Shown here: positions 7,644 through 15,736 of the stretch, piece after piece
How positions within the stretch are numbered: position 1 is the first letter of the stretch
How the letters are laid out: every line of letters begins with the position of its first letter
Assembly (NCBI RefSeq): GCF_036231905.1
Contig: NZ_JAZARE010000005.1
Location: 372,001 to 436,000 of the forward strand
Origin: CAMLIZ01 sp036231905
Lineage (GTDB): Bacteria > Pseudomonadota > Gammaproteobacteria > Burkholderiales > Burkholderiaceae_C
Direction of reading: 5' to 3'
Length of the DNA stretch: 64,000 nt
Notes under the pieces: model-generated
Told to the model about the DNA's origin: nothing
Database searches by the model: none
Seen by the model: the letters and a program-made list of their open reading frames with translations, nothing else
Made by a program: the position numbers and the translations under genes

Positions 7644-7763
7644 TCAGGCCGCCAGGCGAGGCTGGAACATGACGATGCCCATGCCGCACAACGCCACCAG
7701 CGCACCGGCCGCGTCCCAGGGCGTGGGACGCACCTTGTCAACCAGCCACAGCCAGGCAGCCGC
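7644..7763 (-). pseudogene. ynfA: 3' remnant of a YnfA-family (UPF0060) small membrane protein gene
   Basis: Reading the minus strand back from a TGA at 7644-7646 gives about 39 codons. Their sequence matches the end of YnfA: W-L-W-L-V-D-K-V-R-P, P-W-D, then G-A-L-V-A-L-C-G-M-G-I-V-M-F. E. coli YnfA has V-V-D-G-V-K and G-A-L-I-A-L-C-G-M at the same place. The first two thirds (three membrane helices) are missing: upstream in frame are about 11 unrelated codons and then the ahpD stop. No start codon or ribosome site is present. This looks like a deletion scar between merR and ahpD. Confidence 0.7.
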
Positions 7764-7796
7764 GCTCACGCGCAGCTGCCCTTGTCGCCCTGCGGC

Positions 7797-8309
7797 TTAC
7801 GAAACCGCGATCACCTGCGCGGCGGCGTTCACCACCGCCGCGATGCGGCCGATGTCGCGCAGCTGCTGGGTGGTGAGGCCTTCCTTCTTCAGCAGGTCGT
7901 AGTGGCTCTTCACGCAGAAGTGGCACTTGCCGACGATGGAGGCGGCCAGCGCATAGGCCTCGAACTTCTTCTTCTCCACGCCGCCGGACGAGGCATAGGC
8001 GTTCATGCGCAGCTCGGCGCGCACGGTCTTCAGCTCGGCGTCGTCGGCCATCTCGACGAACGGATACCAGGCGTTGTTCATGCCCATCAGCGCGGCCGCC
8101 ACCAGCGCGGCGTTGGCTTCGGCGGCCGGTGCATTGGCCTTGAACACGTCCACCAGCGGCTTGCTCTTGGCCGCGAACGCCGCGGCCAGCGCCACGCCGA
8201 TCGCATCCTCGGGTGCCAGGCTGGAGCGGGCGATCACGCCGTCGATGTTCAGGCGGATGTCCTTGGCGTAGTCGGGGATCAGTTCCTTGATCGAATCGAG
8301 GAATTCCAT
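7797..8309 (-). CDS. ahpD: Alkyl hydroperoxide reductase AhpD / carboxymuconolactone decarboxylase family
   Basis: 170 residues, full length for AhpD. The catalytic C129-H-F-C132 with H136 and E117 upstream is the AhpD thiol relay E-x11-C-x-x-C-x3-H. It is thought to re-reduce the partner peroxiredoxin AhpC, encoded 63 bp upstream on the same strand. A strong hairpin terminator lies between the two genes, so ahpD expression probably relies on partial read-through. Cytoplasmic. Confidence 0.92.
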   Translation of the reverse strand: MEFLDSIKELIPDYAKDIRLNIDGVIARSSLAPEDAIGVALAAAFAAKSKPLVDVFKANAPAAEANAALVAAALMGMNNAWYPFVEMADDAELKTVRAELRMNAYASSGGVEKKKFEAYALAASIVGKCHFCVKSHYDLLKKEGLTTQQLRDIGRIAAVVNAAAQVIAVS

Positions 8310-8333
8310 AGCGTTCTCCTATTGTTGTGGGGC

Positions 8334-8360
8334 AAAAAAAAGCCCGGGCGAACCCGGGCT
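8334..8360 (-). terminator. Rho-independent terminator after ahpC
   Basis: An 8-bp perfect stem AGCCCGGG / CCCGGGCT with a 4-nt loop is followed, on the minus strand, by eight T residues. It sits between ahpC and ahpD, so it may attenuate rather than abolish ahpD transcription. Confidence 0.9.
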
Positions 8361-8372
8361 TGGTGGCAGTGC

Positions 8373-8921
8373 TTACAGCGTGGCGCCGCCGACGCCGCGG
8401 TTGCACGGGCAGAGCTCGTCGGTCTGCAGGCCGTCCAGAAGGCGCAGCACTTCGTCCGGGCTGCGGCCCACGTTGAGGTTGTTCACGCTCACGTGCTGGA
8501 TGGTGTTGTCCGGGTCCACGATGAAGGTGGCACGCAGGGCCACGCCTTCGGCCTTGTCGCGCACGCCCAGTTGGTCCACCAGCGAGCCGGTCACGTCGGC
8601 GAAGCTGTAGTGGTTGAGCTTGTTCAGATCCTTGTGCTCACGGCGCCAGCCGAGCTTGGAGAACTCGTTGTCGGTGGAGCCGCCCAGCAGCACGGCGTCG
8701 CGCTCGGCGAAAGCCTTGCTCAGCTTGTCGAAACCGACGATCTCGGTGGGGCACACGAAGGTGAAGTCCTTCGGGTAGAAATAGATGATCTTCCACTTGC
8801 CGGGGAAGCTCTTTTCGGTGATCTGCTCGAAAGCGGACACGCCGTTTTCTTCGTGGTTGTTGAAGCCGGGCTTGACGCCGGTGACGGTGAAGGCTTCGAG
8901 CTTGTCGCCAACAGTTTTCAT
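8373..8921 (-). CDS. ahpC: Peroxiredoxin AhpC (alkyl hydroperoxide reductase subunit C)
   Basis: 182 residues. The peroxidatic motif is P-K-D-F-T-F-V-C57-P-T-E; the resolving region is C171-P-C173 near the C-terminus. It reduces H2O2, organic peroxides and probably peroxynitrite, with AhpD as likely reductant rather than AhpF, since none is nearby. The 120-bp upstream gap is strikingly AT-rich and contains an OxyR-like half-site pair at 9020-9034, which suggests peroxide induction. The gene ends with its own terminator. The start at 8921 gives the expected M-K-T-V-G-D-K-L N-terminus. Confidence 0.93.
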   Translation of the reverse strand: MKTVGDKLEAFTVTGVKPGFNNHEENGVSAFEQITEKSFPGKWKIIYFYPKDFTFVCPTEIVGFDKLSKAFAERDAVLLGGSTDNEFSKLGWRREHKDLNKLNHYSFADVTGSLVDQLGVRDKAEGVALRATFIVDPDNTIQHVSVNNLNVGRSPDEVLRLLDGLQTDELCPCNRGVGGATL

Positions 8922-9019
8922 TGCTGCATTCCTTGTGGTGATTGGGAATCGGGTGGGACTGGAGCGTCCCTGAGCGGGTCCCGATGCAGCAACTATAAGC
9001 TATCTATTTATATACTTCC

Positions 9020-9034
9020 ATAGTTTTACGCTAT
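9020..9034. promoter_or_regulatory. OxyR-like half-site pair in the ahpC promoter region
   Basis: ATAG-N7-CTAT, the spacing of one OxyR dimer half of the ATAG-N7-CTAT-N7-ATAG-N7-CTAT consensus. Seven bases further on is TTAG (3 of 4). The region 8995-9040 is very AT-rich in an otherwise GC-rich genome, which suits a promoter. The second full half is not present, so binding is a prediction. Confidence 0.4.
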
Positions 9035-9041
9035 ATAACGT

Positions 9042-10877
9042 TTAGGTCGCCGTCGCTCGGCGTGCGCGCTCCCAGAACGCACGCATCGCCTGGAACGGCA
9101 CGTTGCCGCTGCGCAGCACGAAGTCGTTGAAGTCACGCACATCGAAGCCGGGGGCCTTCCTGGCCTCGTCGCGCAGCGCCAGCAGTTCGTGCAGGCCCGT
9201 CATGTAGCCGCAGGCCTGGCCCGGTTTGGCGCAGTAGCGGTCGATCTCACCGTGCATCGACGCGGGGGTACGGCCGGTGCTCTCCACCATGTAGTGCACG
9301 GCCTGTTGATGGGTCCAGCCGAAGGCGTGCAGGCCGGTGTCCACCACCAGCCGCGCCGCGCGCATCTGCATGGCCTGAAGGTAGCCGAGCCGGCCCAGCG
9401 GGTCGTCGGCATACCAGCCCTGCTCGTCGGCAAGCTGCTCGGCATACAAGGCCCAGCCTTCCGAGCTGGCGTTGAAGCGGATCAGCGAGCGCACCAGCGG
9501 CCAGGGCGTGTGCTCGATGCCGTACGCCTCCTGCCAGGCATGGCCTGGCAAGGTCTCGTGGTAGGTGAGCGTGGGCAAGGCCCAGCGCGGCCAGTCGGCC
9601 GTGTCGCGCAGGTTGAGGTAGTAGCGTGAAGGCCGCGAGCCGTCCTGCGAGCCCGCCACCATGTAGGCGCCCGCGGCGCCGGCTTCGATGTCCGGCGGCA
9701 CGCGCAGGATGGTCACCGGCGCCTTCATGGTCAGTTTCGACAAGGTGCCGATGCGCTCCCGCGCACGAGCCAGCAGCGCGTTGGCATGGGCGATGAGCTG
9801 GGCGCGGCCGGCCTCGGTCGAAGGGAAACGGTGCGCCGGGTCGCGCGTGAGCGCCAGCAGCCGCTGGGCGATGGAGCCCTGCGTGAGGCCCGCGGCGCGC
9901 AGGCCGGCGTCGATGCGCGCGCCCAGGTCCCGTGTCAGCGCCAGGCCCAGGCGATGGATCTCGCCCGCCGTCGACGTGCCGCAGGTCGAGACCTCCAGGA
10001 ACCAGGCGTAGGACGCCTCCCCACCGGGCAGGCGGCTGACACCTCCCTCGGCCGGCGCCTGGGCGATCAGCGCTTTTGCGGCATCGCGCTGGCGTCGCAG
10101 TGCCGGACGCCATTGGCGCTCGACCACCCGCGCGGCACGGCGTGCGGCATCGTTCGCGTCGAGCTCCGCCGCACGCGCGCGCCTGGCCAGCGACTGCACC
10201 AGCTCGGATTCAGCCGCCGGCGGTTTCAGCGCCGCGTCCTGCTGGCGCACGATGAGCTCGAGCATGAAGGCAGGCGGTGTCGCGCCGCGGGCGTGGTCGG
10301 CCTGCAGGCGCTCGGTCTCTCCGTCCAGCGCCATGGCGAACGCGCCGAGCCGCTCGATGTAGGCGTCGATGTCGGCGCGGGTGGTGACGGGATGCTCGTT
10401 GACGAGGTGATCGGTGTCCTCGCTGAAGGCTCCGGTCATCTGTGTGATGGCATAGGGCGACCAAGTCTGGGACATCGTTGCCTGCAGCACCCGGTGCCCG
10501 GTATCGAACCTGGCGCCCTTAGCAGCAAGTGCATGCGCATGGAGGGTTGCATCCAGGGTCAGCAGCGCCTCGTTGTCCAGGCTCTGGCGCTCGACCGAGC
10601 GCAGCAGCGCCAGGCGTTCCGCGCAGCGGCGCTGCTGGCCCGCCATGCCCTCGGCGCTGCGGTCGTCCAGCTGGTAGCGCAGGCTGGCACGCGCGCCGCT
10701 GTCCAGGCCGAGGGCGGTTGCCTGCTGCGGATAGTCCTCCAGCATCTCTTGCGCACAGCGCTCCAGCACGTCGTGCAGCGCCGGTGCCGGGCGCCGCCCC
10801 CACCCGAGTGCCGGCGTAGCGGCCGCCAGGGCGGCGGTGCGGGTGATCAGGTCGCGTCGGCTCATCATCATCGTCAT
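9042..10877 (-). CDS. DUF885 family protein, probable exported metallopeptidase-like enzyme
   Basis: 611 residues. The N-terminus S-R-R-D-L-I-T-R-T plus a hydrophobic stretch and A-L-G-W looks like a Tat signal, suggesting export in folded form. The DUF885 core carries H440-E-T-L-P-G-H446, a zinc-binding H-E-T-x-P-G-H variant, followed by E-G-W-A-L-Y-A-E-Q-L, which supplies the third ligand in this family. The start at 10877 has AAAGGA at good spacing; the in-frame extension to 11027 runs over the divergent LysR gene and is rejected. The peptidase-like role is inferred from the family's relation to M32/M2-type folds. Confidence 0.85.
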   Translation of the reverse strand: MTMMMSRRDLITRTAALAAATPALGWGRRPAPALHDVLERCAQEMLEDYPQQATALGLDSGARASLRYQLDDRSAEGMAGQQRRCAERLALLRSVERQSLDNEALLTLDATLHAHALAAKGARFDTGHRVLQATMSQTWSPYAITQMTGAFSEDTDHLVNEHPVTTRADIDAYIERLGAFAMALDGETERLQADHARGATPPAFMLELIVRQQDAALKPPAAESELVQSLARRARAAELDANDAARRAARVVERQWRPALRRQRDAAKALIAQAPAEGGVSRLPGGEASYAWFLEVSTCGTSTAGEIHRLGLALTRDLGARIDAGLRAAGLTQGSIAQRLLALTRDPAHRFPSTEAGRAQLIAHANALLARARERIGTLSKLTMKAPVTILRVPPDIEAGAAGAYMVAGSQDGSRPSRYYLNLRDTADWPRWALPTLTYHETLPGHAWQEAYGIEHTPWPLVRSLIRFNASSEGWALYAEQLADEQGWYADDPLGRLGYLQAMQMRAARLVVDTGLHAFGWTHQQAVHYMVESTGRTPASMHGEIDRYCAKPGQACGYMTGLHELLALRDEARKAPGFDVRDFNDFVLRSGNVPFQAMRAFWERARRATAT

Positions 10878-10999
10878 GCGTGTCCTTTGTGAAGAGGCAC
10901 CAGTGCGCGCGCGCAGTGGTGGACAAGCAGCCGATTCTGTAGAGTGCCCGCCACCGCATCCAGCGCACGAATCGAGCACGAGCTGTGAAGAAAACTCAC

Positions 11000-11890
11000 A
11001 TGACGATGGATCCACCCAGCCTGCCACCTTTGGACGGCCTGAGGGTGGCCGTGCTGGCGGCGCGCATGGGCTCGTTCAGCGCTGCAGCCCAGTCGCTCGG
11101 CCTGACCCATGGCGCGGTGAGCCGCCGGGTGGCCTCGGTTGAAAGCTGGCTGGGCACGCCACTGTTCACGCGCGCCGGCCGCGGCGTGACGCTGACACCC
11201 GAAGGCCAGCGGCTGATCCGCACGGCCGAGCAGGCGATGGACGCGATCGGCCGCTGCGCCGAGCAGTGGCGCCCGCACCGTGGCCTTCAAACGGTGAAGG
11301 TCAGCGTGGTGCCGTCGCTCGCACGCCTGTGGTTGCTGCCGCGCATGCGCGCGCTGCAGGGCGAGCCCGCCGACCTGCGCATCGACCTGGACGTGGAGCA
11401 CAGCCTGGCGGATGTGCAAGGCGGCCAGGTGGACCTGGCCATCCGCTATGGCAGCACGCCCGGGGAGGGGCTGGATGCGTGTGTGCTGATGCGCGAGCGG
11501 CTGTTGCCGGTGGCTTCACCCGAGCTTGCGGGCAGCCTGGGTGCGCGCCCCAAGGCCGCCGAGCTTCACCGGCTGCCGCTGGTCCATGACTCCGACCTGC
11601 GGCAATGGCAGCTGTGGTTCGCCGACACCGGCCTGCGCGTGCGCCCGCGCGGCCTGGACCGCCGCTTCGAGGACTACGACCTGGTGCTGCTGGCCGCGGA
11701 ACAGGGCCTGGGCGTGGCGCTGGCCCGCCTGCCGATCGCCCAGGCCTGGCTGGACGCCGGCCGGCTGGTGCCGGTGAGCACACGCCGCATCGACAACCCG
11801 CTGGCGCACCAGCTGGTGCTGCGACGCGGCGAATCCCGCGAAGCAGTGCTGGAGGCCGCGCGCCGGCTGCGGCGCCTGGCCGGAGCCTGA
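11000..11890 (+). CDS. LysR-family transcriptional regulator (GcvA-like)
   Basis: 296 residues. N-terminal HTH: L-A-A-R-M-G-S-F-S-A-A-A-Q-S-L, H-G-A-V-S-R-R-V-A-S-V-E, L-F-T-R-A-G-R-G-V-T-L-T-P-E-G. The C-terminal substrate-binding region has the GcvA-type D-L-A-I-R-Y-G. It starts about 120 bp from the divergent DUF885 gene, which it may regulate. GTG at 10985 and ATG at 11006 are alternative starts. It meets DUF3501 tail to tail with a 4-bp gap. Confidence 0.88.
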   Translation: MTMDPPSLPPLDGLRVAVLAARMGSFSAAAQSLGLTHGAVSRRVASVESWLGTPLFTRAGRGVTLTPEGQRLIRTAEQAMDAIGRCAEQWRPHRGLQTVKVSVVPSLARLWLLPRMRALQGEPADLRIDLDVEHSLADVQGGQVDLAIRYGSTPGEGLDACVLMRERLLPVASPELAGSLGARPKAAELHRLPLVHDSDLRQWQLWFADTGLRVRPRGLDRRFEDYDLVLLAAEQGLGVALARLPIAQAWLDAGRLVPVSTRRIDNPLAHQLVLRRGESREAVLEAARRLRRLAGA

Positions 11891-11894
11891 AGCT

Positions 11895-12485
11895 TCAGCC
11901 GGCGGGCGTTTGCAGGTCGCCGGCCAGCAGCGCCAGCGTGTCCGGCGGGATCGCCACGTGGGCCGGGTAGGCGGTATGGTCGCAGCCCAGCTTGACCGCG
12001 GCGCCCGCCCTCACCGCCTGCCTGGCTGCCGGGGGAAACTCGAAGCGCAGGAAGTGCACCGACGAGGTTTTTTCGGCGTTCTCGCGGTCCAAGTCCTCGT
12101 CGGCAATGGCGTAGATGCGCGGGTGGCCTTCCACCTCCACGAACATGCGGTCCTCCACGCCGATCAGGCGCGCGAGCTCGCGCTTGCGCTCATGCACGTC
12201 GGGGTACTCCAGCAGCATGGTGGCCTTCCAGTTGCTGCCGTCGGGCACCAGCGGCGCATAGGCCTCGATCTCCTGCTGGATGCCCTCCTCCTCGAAGATG
12301 CGCTCCACGCGCAGCATCTCCTGGATCTGGTACCGGATGGTCTGCTCGTCCTCGAACTGCACGCTCATGTGCTCGCCCAGGCTCACGGTGCGGGCGCGCC
12401 GGTGCGCAATGATCTCGGCCTTGTGCGCCTTGCGGTGCTTGGCGTAGGCCTCCAGCGTCATCAGGCTGTCGGGGGTGATGGTCAT
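11895..12485 (-). CDS. DUF3501 family protein
   Basis: 196 residues, soluble. Recognised from the M-T-I-T-P-D-S-L-M start, R-R-A-R-T-V-S-L-G-E-H-M-S-V-Q-F-E-D, and R-Y-Q-I-Q-E-M-L-R-V-E-R-I-F-E, which are typical of DUF3501. Such genes are consistently found with a rubrerythrin and a heterodisulfide-reductase-like Fe-S protein, as here. The function is unknown; a role in oxidative or redox stress is inferred from the partners. Third gene of the operon, 14 bp after the Fe-S protein gene. Confidence 0.85.
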   Translation of the reverse strand: MTITPDSLMTLEAYAKHRKAHKAEIIAHRRARTVSLGEHMSVQFEDEQTIRYQIQEMLRVERIFEEEGIQQEIEAYAPLVPDGSNWKATMLLEYPDVHERKRELARLIGVEDRMFVEVEGHPRIYAIADEDLDRENAEKTSSVHFLRFEFPPAARQAVRAGAAVKLGCDHTAYPAHVAIPPDTLALLAGDLQTPAG

Positions 12486-12499
12486 GGACGGTGCCTCCT

Positions 12500-13846
12500 T
12501 CAGATGCCGTAAGCCTGGCGCATCAGGCTCAAGGGGTGCTGCAGGGCCTTGGGCGCCTGCCCCGCCTGCTGCATGCCCTGCGCGATGTGGTGGCCGGCCA
12601 GCGCGCAGTCGCTGCTGATCACGTCGGGCTCGTCCTTGGCCATGGCCTTGAACACGGGGCGGCCGATCTTCATGGCGGCCGGATGGGTGGGCGTTTTCAC
12701 GCCATAGGTGCCGGCATGGCCGGAGCAGCGCTCCACCACGTTGAGCGTCACGTTCACGTGCATGCCGATCAGCTTGAACATCTCCTCGGTCTTGCGGCCG
12801 ATGTTCTGCACCCGGCCGTGGCAGGGGATGTGGTAACTCACCTTGCCCAGCGGGTTGCGGAAATCGGTTTTGAGCAGGCCGTCCCGGTAGCGGCCCACCA
12901 GATATTCGAAGGGATCGAACATCGCCTCCTTCACCGCCTGCGTGTCGGTGCAGCCGGGGAACATCAGCGGCAGCTCCTGCTTGAACATCAGCGTGCAGCT
13001 GGGCACGGGCGTGACGATGGCGTAGCCCTCTTTTGCGTACCGCGCCAGCACGGGGATGTTGGCCTCCTTGTGCTTGGCCACCGATTCCAGATCACCCAGC
13101 TCGAACTTGGGCATGCCGCAGCACTGCTCCTTCTCGACCAGCACGTAGGGAATGTCGTTGTGCTCCAGCAGTTGCACCAGGTCGCGCCCGATGCCCGGCT
13201 CGTTGTAGTTGACGTAGCAGGTGCTGTAGATGGCCACCTTGCCGGGTGTGCGCTGGCCGTTGGTGACGGTGGTGGCCTGGCCGCGCTTGGGCACGCTCCA
13301 GCGGAAGCGCTGCTTCGCCAGCTCGGGCAGCCAGGCTTCGGGGTGCACGTGCAGCGCCTTGTCCATCAGCTTGCGGGCTGGCTTGGTGCGATTGACCGCG
13401 TTGGCCACCTGCACCACCACGGGAATGCCGGCGAACTGGCCGTGCACGTCGGTGGAGGCCAGGAACCGCTCGCCCCTGCTCACGCCGCCGGCCTTGAACT
13501 TGATGGCCTTGGCGCGCAGCATGGTGTGCGGGAAGTCCACCTGCCAGGGATGCGGCGGCACATAGGGGCACTTGGCCATGTAGCACAGGTCGCACAGGTA
13601 GCAGTGGTCCACCACCTTCCAGTAGTCATCCCGCTTCACGCCGTCCACCTCGCCGGTGGGGCCTTCGTCCACCAGGTCGAACAGGGTGGGGAAGCTCTGG
13701 CACAGGCTCACGCAGCGGCGGCAGCCATGGCAGATGTCGAAGATGCGGTGCATCTCGTCGAAGGCCGCCTGCTCGTCGTAGAACTGCGGGTTGTTCCAGT
13801 CAATCGGGTGCCGGGTGGGCGCTTCGAGGTTGCCTTCTCGAGTCAT
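12500..13846 (-). CDS. Heterodisulfide-reductase-related 4Fe-4S protein (GlpC/HdrD-like)
   Basis: 448 residues. Two ferredoxin-like [4Fe-4S] sites lie at the N-terminus: C-H-G-C-R-R-C-V-S-L-C and C-Y-L-C-D-L-C-Y-M-A-K-C-P. Two CCG-type domains follow: E-Q-C-C-G-M-P-K-F and, further on, P-C-H-G-R with V-V-E-R-C-S-G-H-A-G. In GlpC/HdrB-type proteins these CCG domains hold a second cluster and carry out disulfide or quinone electron transfer. The start at 13846 is chosen because upstream in-frame codons run through a hairpin-rich intergenic block. Middle gene of rubrerythrin / Fe-S / DUF3501. Confidence 0.88.
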   Translation of the reverse strand: MTREGNLEAPTRHPIDWNNPQFYDEQAAFDEMHRIFDICHGCRRCVSLCQSFPTLFDLVDEGPTGEVDGVKRDDYWKVVDHCYLCDLCYMAKCPYVPPHPWQVDFPHTMLRAKAIKFKAGGVSRGERFLASTDVHGQFAGIPVVVQVANAVNRTKPARKLMDKALHVHPEAWLPELAKQRFRWSVPKRGQATTVTNGQRTPGKVAIYSTCYVNYNEPGIGRDLVQLLEHNDIPYVLVEKEQCCGMPKFELGDLESVAKHKEANIPVLARYAKEGYAIVTPVPSCTLMFKQELPLMFPGCTDTQAVKEAMFDPFEYLVGRYRDGLLKTDFRNPLGKVSYHIPCHGRVQNIGRKTEEMFKLIGMHVNVTLNVVERCSGHAGTYGVKTPTHPAAMKIGRPVFKAMAKDEPDVISSDCALAGHHIAQGMQQAGQAPKALQHPLSLMRQAYGI

Positions 13847-13857
13847 GGGACCCCTCG

Positions 13858-13920
13858 TCCGCAGAGTACTGCGGCCGGTCCCCCGAGGGGACGCCGGCCG
13901 GCTTGGGAGCGGCCCGGCGC
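13858..13920. repeat. GC-rich intergenic hairpin block, related to 5519-5577
   Basis: Between rubrerythrin and the Fe-S gene lies CCGCAG-AGTA-CTGCGG (perfect 6-bp hairpin), directly followed by GGTCCCCCGAGGGGACGCCGG. The CCCCCGAGGGG core resembles the CCCCCTCGGGGGG core of the block before rarD. It may be a dispersed intergenic repeat or an RNA-level structure that separates the two genes' expression. Confidence 0.35.
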
Positions 13921-13953
13921 TCGGCCGGCACGCACCCCCGTTAAACATGAACA

Positions 13954-13974
13954 AAGGGGCCTCGCGAGCCCCTT
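13954..13974 (-). terminator. Hairpin terminator after rubrerythrin
   Basis: A 7-bp perfect stem AAGGGGC / GCCCCTT with a 7-nt loop lies 22 bp past the rubrerythrin stop on the minus strand. The U tract is short and interrupted (CCCCTTTGTT), so it may only reduce read-through into the Fe-S protein gene. Confidence 0.6.
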
Positions 13975-13995
13975 GTGTCGTGCGGATGCCGGGTG

Positions 13996-14415
13996 TCAGT
14001 CCACCAGCGCGTCCAGCGCCTTCTGGTAGCGGTTGGCGTGCGAGCGCTCGGCCTTGGCCAGCGTCTCGAACCAGTCGGCGATCTCGTCGAAGCCTTCGTC
14101 GCGCGCCTGCTTGGCCATGCCGGGGTACATGTCGGTGTACTCGTGGGTTTCGCCGGCCACGGCGGCCTTGAGGTTGTCGCGCGTGGGGCCGATCGGCAGG
14201 CCGGTGGCCGGGTCACCCACCTGCTCCAGGAACTCCAGGTGGCCGTGGGCGTGGCCGGTCTCGCCCTCGGCGGTGGAGCGGAACAGCGCCGCCACGTCGT
14301 TCTGGCCCTCGATGTCGGCCTTGTTGGCGAAGTAGAGGTAGCGGCGGTTGGCCTGCGATTCGCCGGCAAAGGCGTCCTTGAGGTTCTGCTCTGTCTTCGA
14401 TCCCTTCAAGCCCAT
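13996..14415 (-). CDS. Rubrerythrin-like diiron protein
   Basis: 139 residues. The ferritin-like four-helix pattern has the diiron ligands in E-S-Q-A-N-R-R-Y, E-G-E-T-G-H-A-H-G-H, A-G-E-T-H-E-Y and A-E-R-S-H-A. The C-terminal rubredoxin domain is absent, so this is the short erythrin form. Its likely role is peroxide reduction or iron handling in the cytoplasm. First gene of the conserved triad with the Fe-S and DUF3501 proteins. Confidence 0.9.
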   Translation of the reverse strand: MGLKGSKTEQNLKDAFAGESQANRRYLYFANKADIEGQNDVAALFRSTAEGETGHAHGHLEFLEQVGDPATGLPIGPTRDNLKAAVAGETHEYTDMYPGMAKQARDEGFDEIADWFETLAKAERSHANRYQKALDALVD

Positions 14416-14534
14416 GATGGTCTCCTGGTGGTGGTGAGATGAAGCGCGCCGCGACGGGCCGCAGCGTCAACGACGGTAGCGCAGCGAACGGTGGCCTAGC
14501 AAGAGAAACCTTCAATGCGCCGAATAGACGCCCG

Positions 14535-15389
14535 CTATGCCCTGCCAGGCAGCTCCAGCAGGTCCAGCGCCAGGCGGTGCAACCGGGCGGTGGGGTTGGC
14601 CAGCTCGCGCAGCACGGTGAAGTGGTGCGCCCCGGGCAGTTCCTCGCACACCGGCACCGCCTTGGCCCCCCAGGCTTCGCGGATCAGCCGGGTCTGGCGC
14701 CGGAATTCGTCGCTCTCGTCGGCGCCCACCACGGCGCAGAAGCGGCCCTTGGGCGCGGGGAACCCCGCCGGGCTCAGCTTGCGCACCGACTCCGGCGCGA
14801 GGCGCAGGTCGCCCCGCAGGAACGGCGTGCTGGCGATCGGCGCCAGGTCATACAGGCCGGAGATGCCGAGCGCGCTACGCACCGCCTGGGGCGGCAGGCC
14901 GAGGGCGCGCCAGTTGCAGCTGAGCAGCATGGCAGCCAGGTGCCCACCCGCCGAATGGCCGGCCACCACGACGCGCCGCGGGTCGCCGCCGTACAGCTCG
15001 GCATGGCGCACCGTCCAGGCAACCGCCTGCACCAGCTGCAAGGCGATCGTCTCGATGGTGACGGCGGGGCAGAGGTCGTAGTTGGGCATCACCACCATGG
15101 CGCCGTCGGCCACGAAGGAGGCGGCCAGGAACGACTGGTCCGACTTGTCGAAAGCCCGCCAGTAGCCGCCGTGGATGAACAGCAGCACCGGCGCCTTGTG
15201 GCGCGGGGAAGTGAACACGTCCAGTGTCTGCCGCGGCCCGTCGCCGTAGCGCAGGTCCAGCCGGCGCGACGACCGCTCCCGGGTGAGCGCCGACGCCTGG
15301 CGCCAGCGCTCGAAGATGCGCTCATGGTCGGGCACCAGCGCCCGGTTGTTGTACTGCGAATCCAGCCACTCGGGGGTCTGTTTGGCCAT
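14535..15389 (-). CDS. Alpha/beta hydrolase, kynurenine-formamidase/esterase-like
   Basis: 284 residues. The oxyanion motif H-G-G-Y-W, the nucleophile elbow G-H-S-A-G-G, an Asp in G-A-D-E-S-D and the closing His in P-G-A-H-H-F make a complete catalytic set. The H-G-G-Y-W and Y-D-L-C-P signatures are those of the bacterial formamidase/esterase group (BD-FAE-like). No kynurenine pathway genes are adjacent, so the substrate is open. Cytoplasmic; no signal peptide. Confidence 0.85.
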   Translation of the reverse strand: MAKQTPEWLDSQYNNRALVPDHERIFERWRQASALTRERSSRRLDLRYGDGPRQTLDVFTSPRHKAPVLLFIHGGYWRAFDKSDQSFLAASFVADGAMVVMPNYDLCPAVTIETIALQLVQAVAWTVRHAELYGGDPRRVVVAGHSAGGHLAAMLLSCNWRALGLPPQAVRSALGISGLYDLAPIASTPFLRGDLRLAPESVRKLSPAGFPAPKGRFCAVVGADESDEFRRQTRLIREAWGAKAVPVCEELPGAHHFTVLRELANPTARLHRLALDLLELPGRA

Positions 15390-15488
15390 GCGTTCCTCCA
15401 GCTGCGCGGTGCTGGTTTCTACCCTGCGCCGCGCTGCGCCGCCAGAGCGAAATCGCGTGGAAATGTGCTGCTAGAATCCGCCGCTGTC

Positions 15489-15564
<76 letters not shown>

Positions 15565-15576
15565 CGACAACGATGC

Positions 15577-15602
15577 AAAACGGCCCCTCTCAGGGCCGTT
15601 TT
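15577..15602 (+). terminator. Rho-independent terminator after tRNA-Ala
   Basis: A 10-bp stem AAAACGGCCC / GGGCCGTTTT with a 6-nt loop, ending in T-rich sequence, 12 bp after the tRNA CCA end. Near-symmetric A/T flanks would let it act in both directions. Confidence 0.9.
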
Positions 15603-15736
15603 GCTTTGCCGGGCCCCGCGCCTGCCTGCCCCGCCCTTCTACAAACCGAAGCAGCTCCGGCCCACGGCCGGGCCTAAACTGGCCGACGGCCGCACAAGAG
15701 GCGCCCGTCGGCACCCGGCGGCTCAGGGAGCTCATC

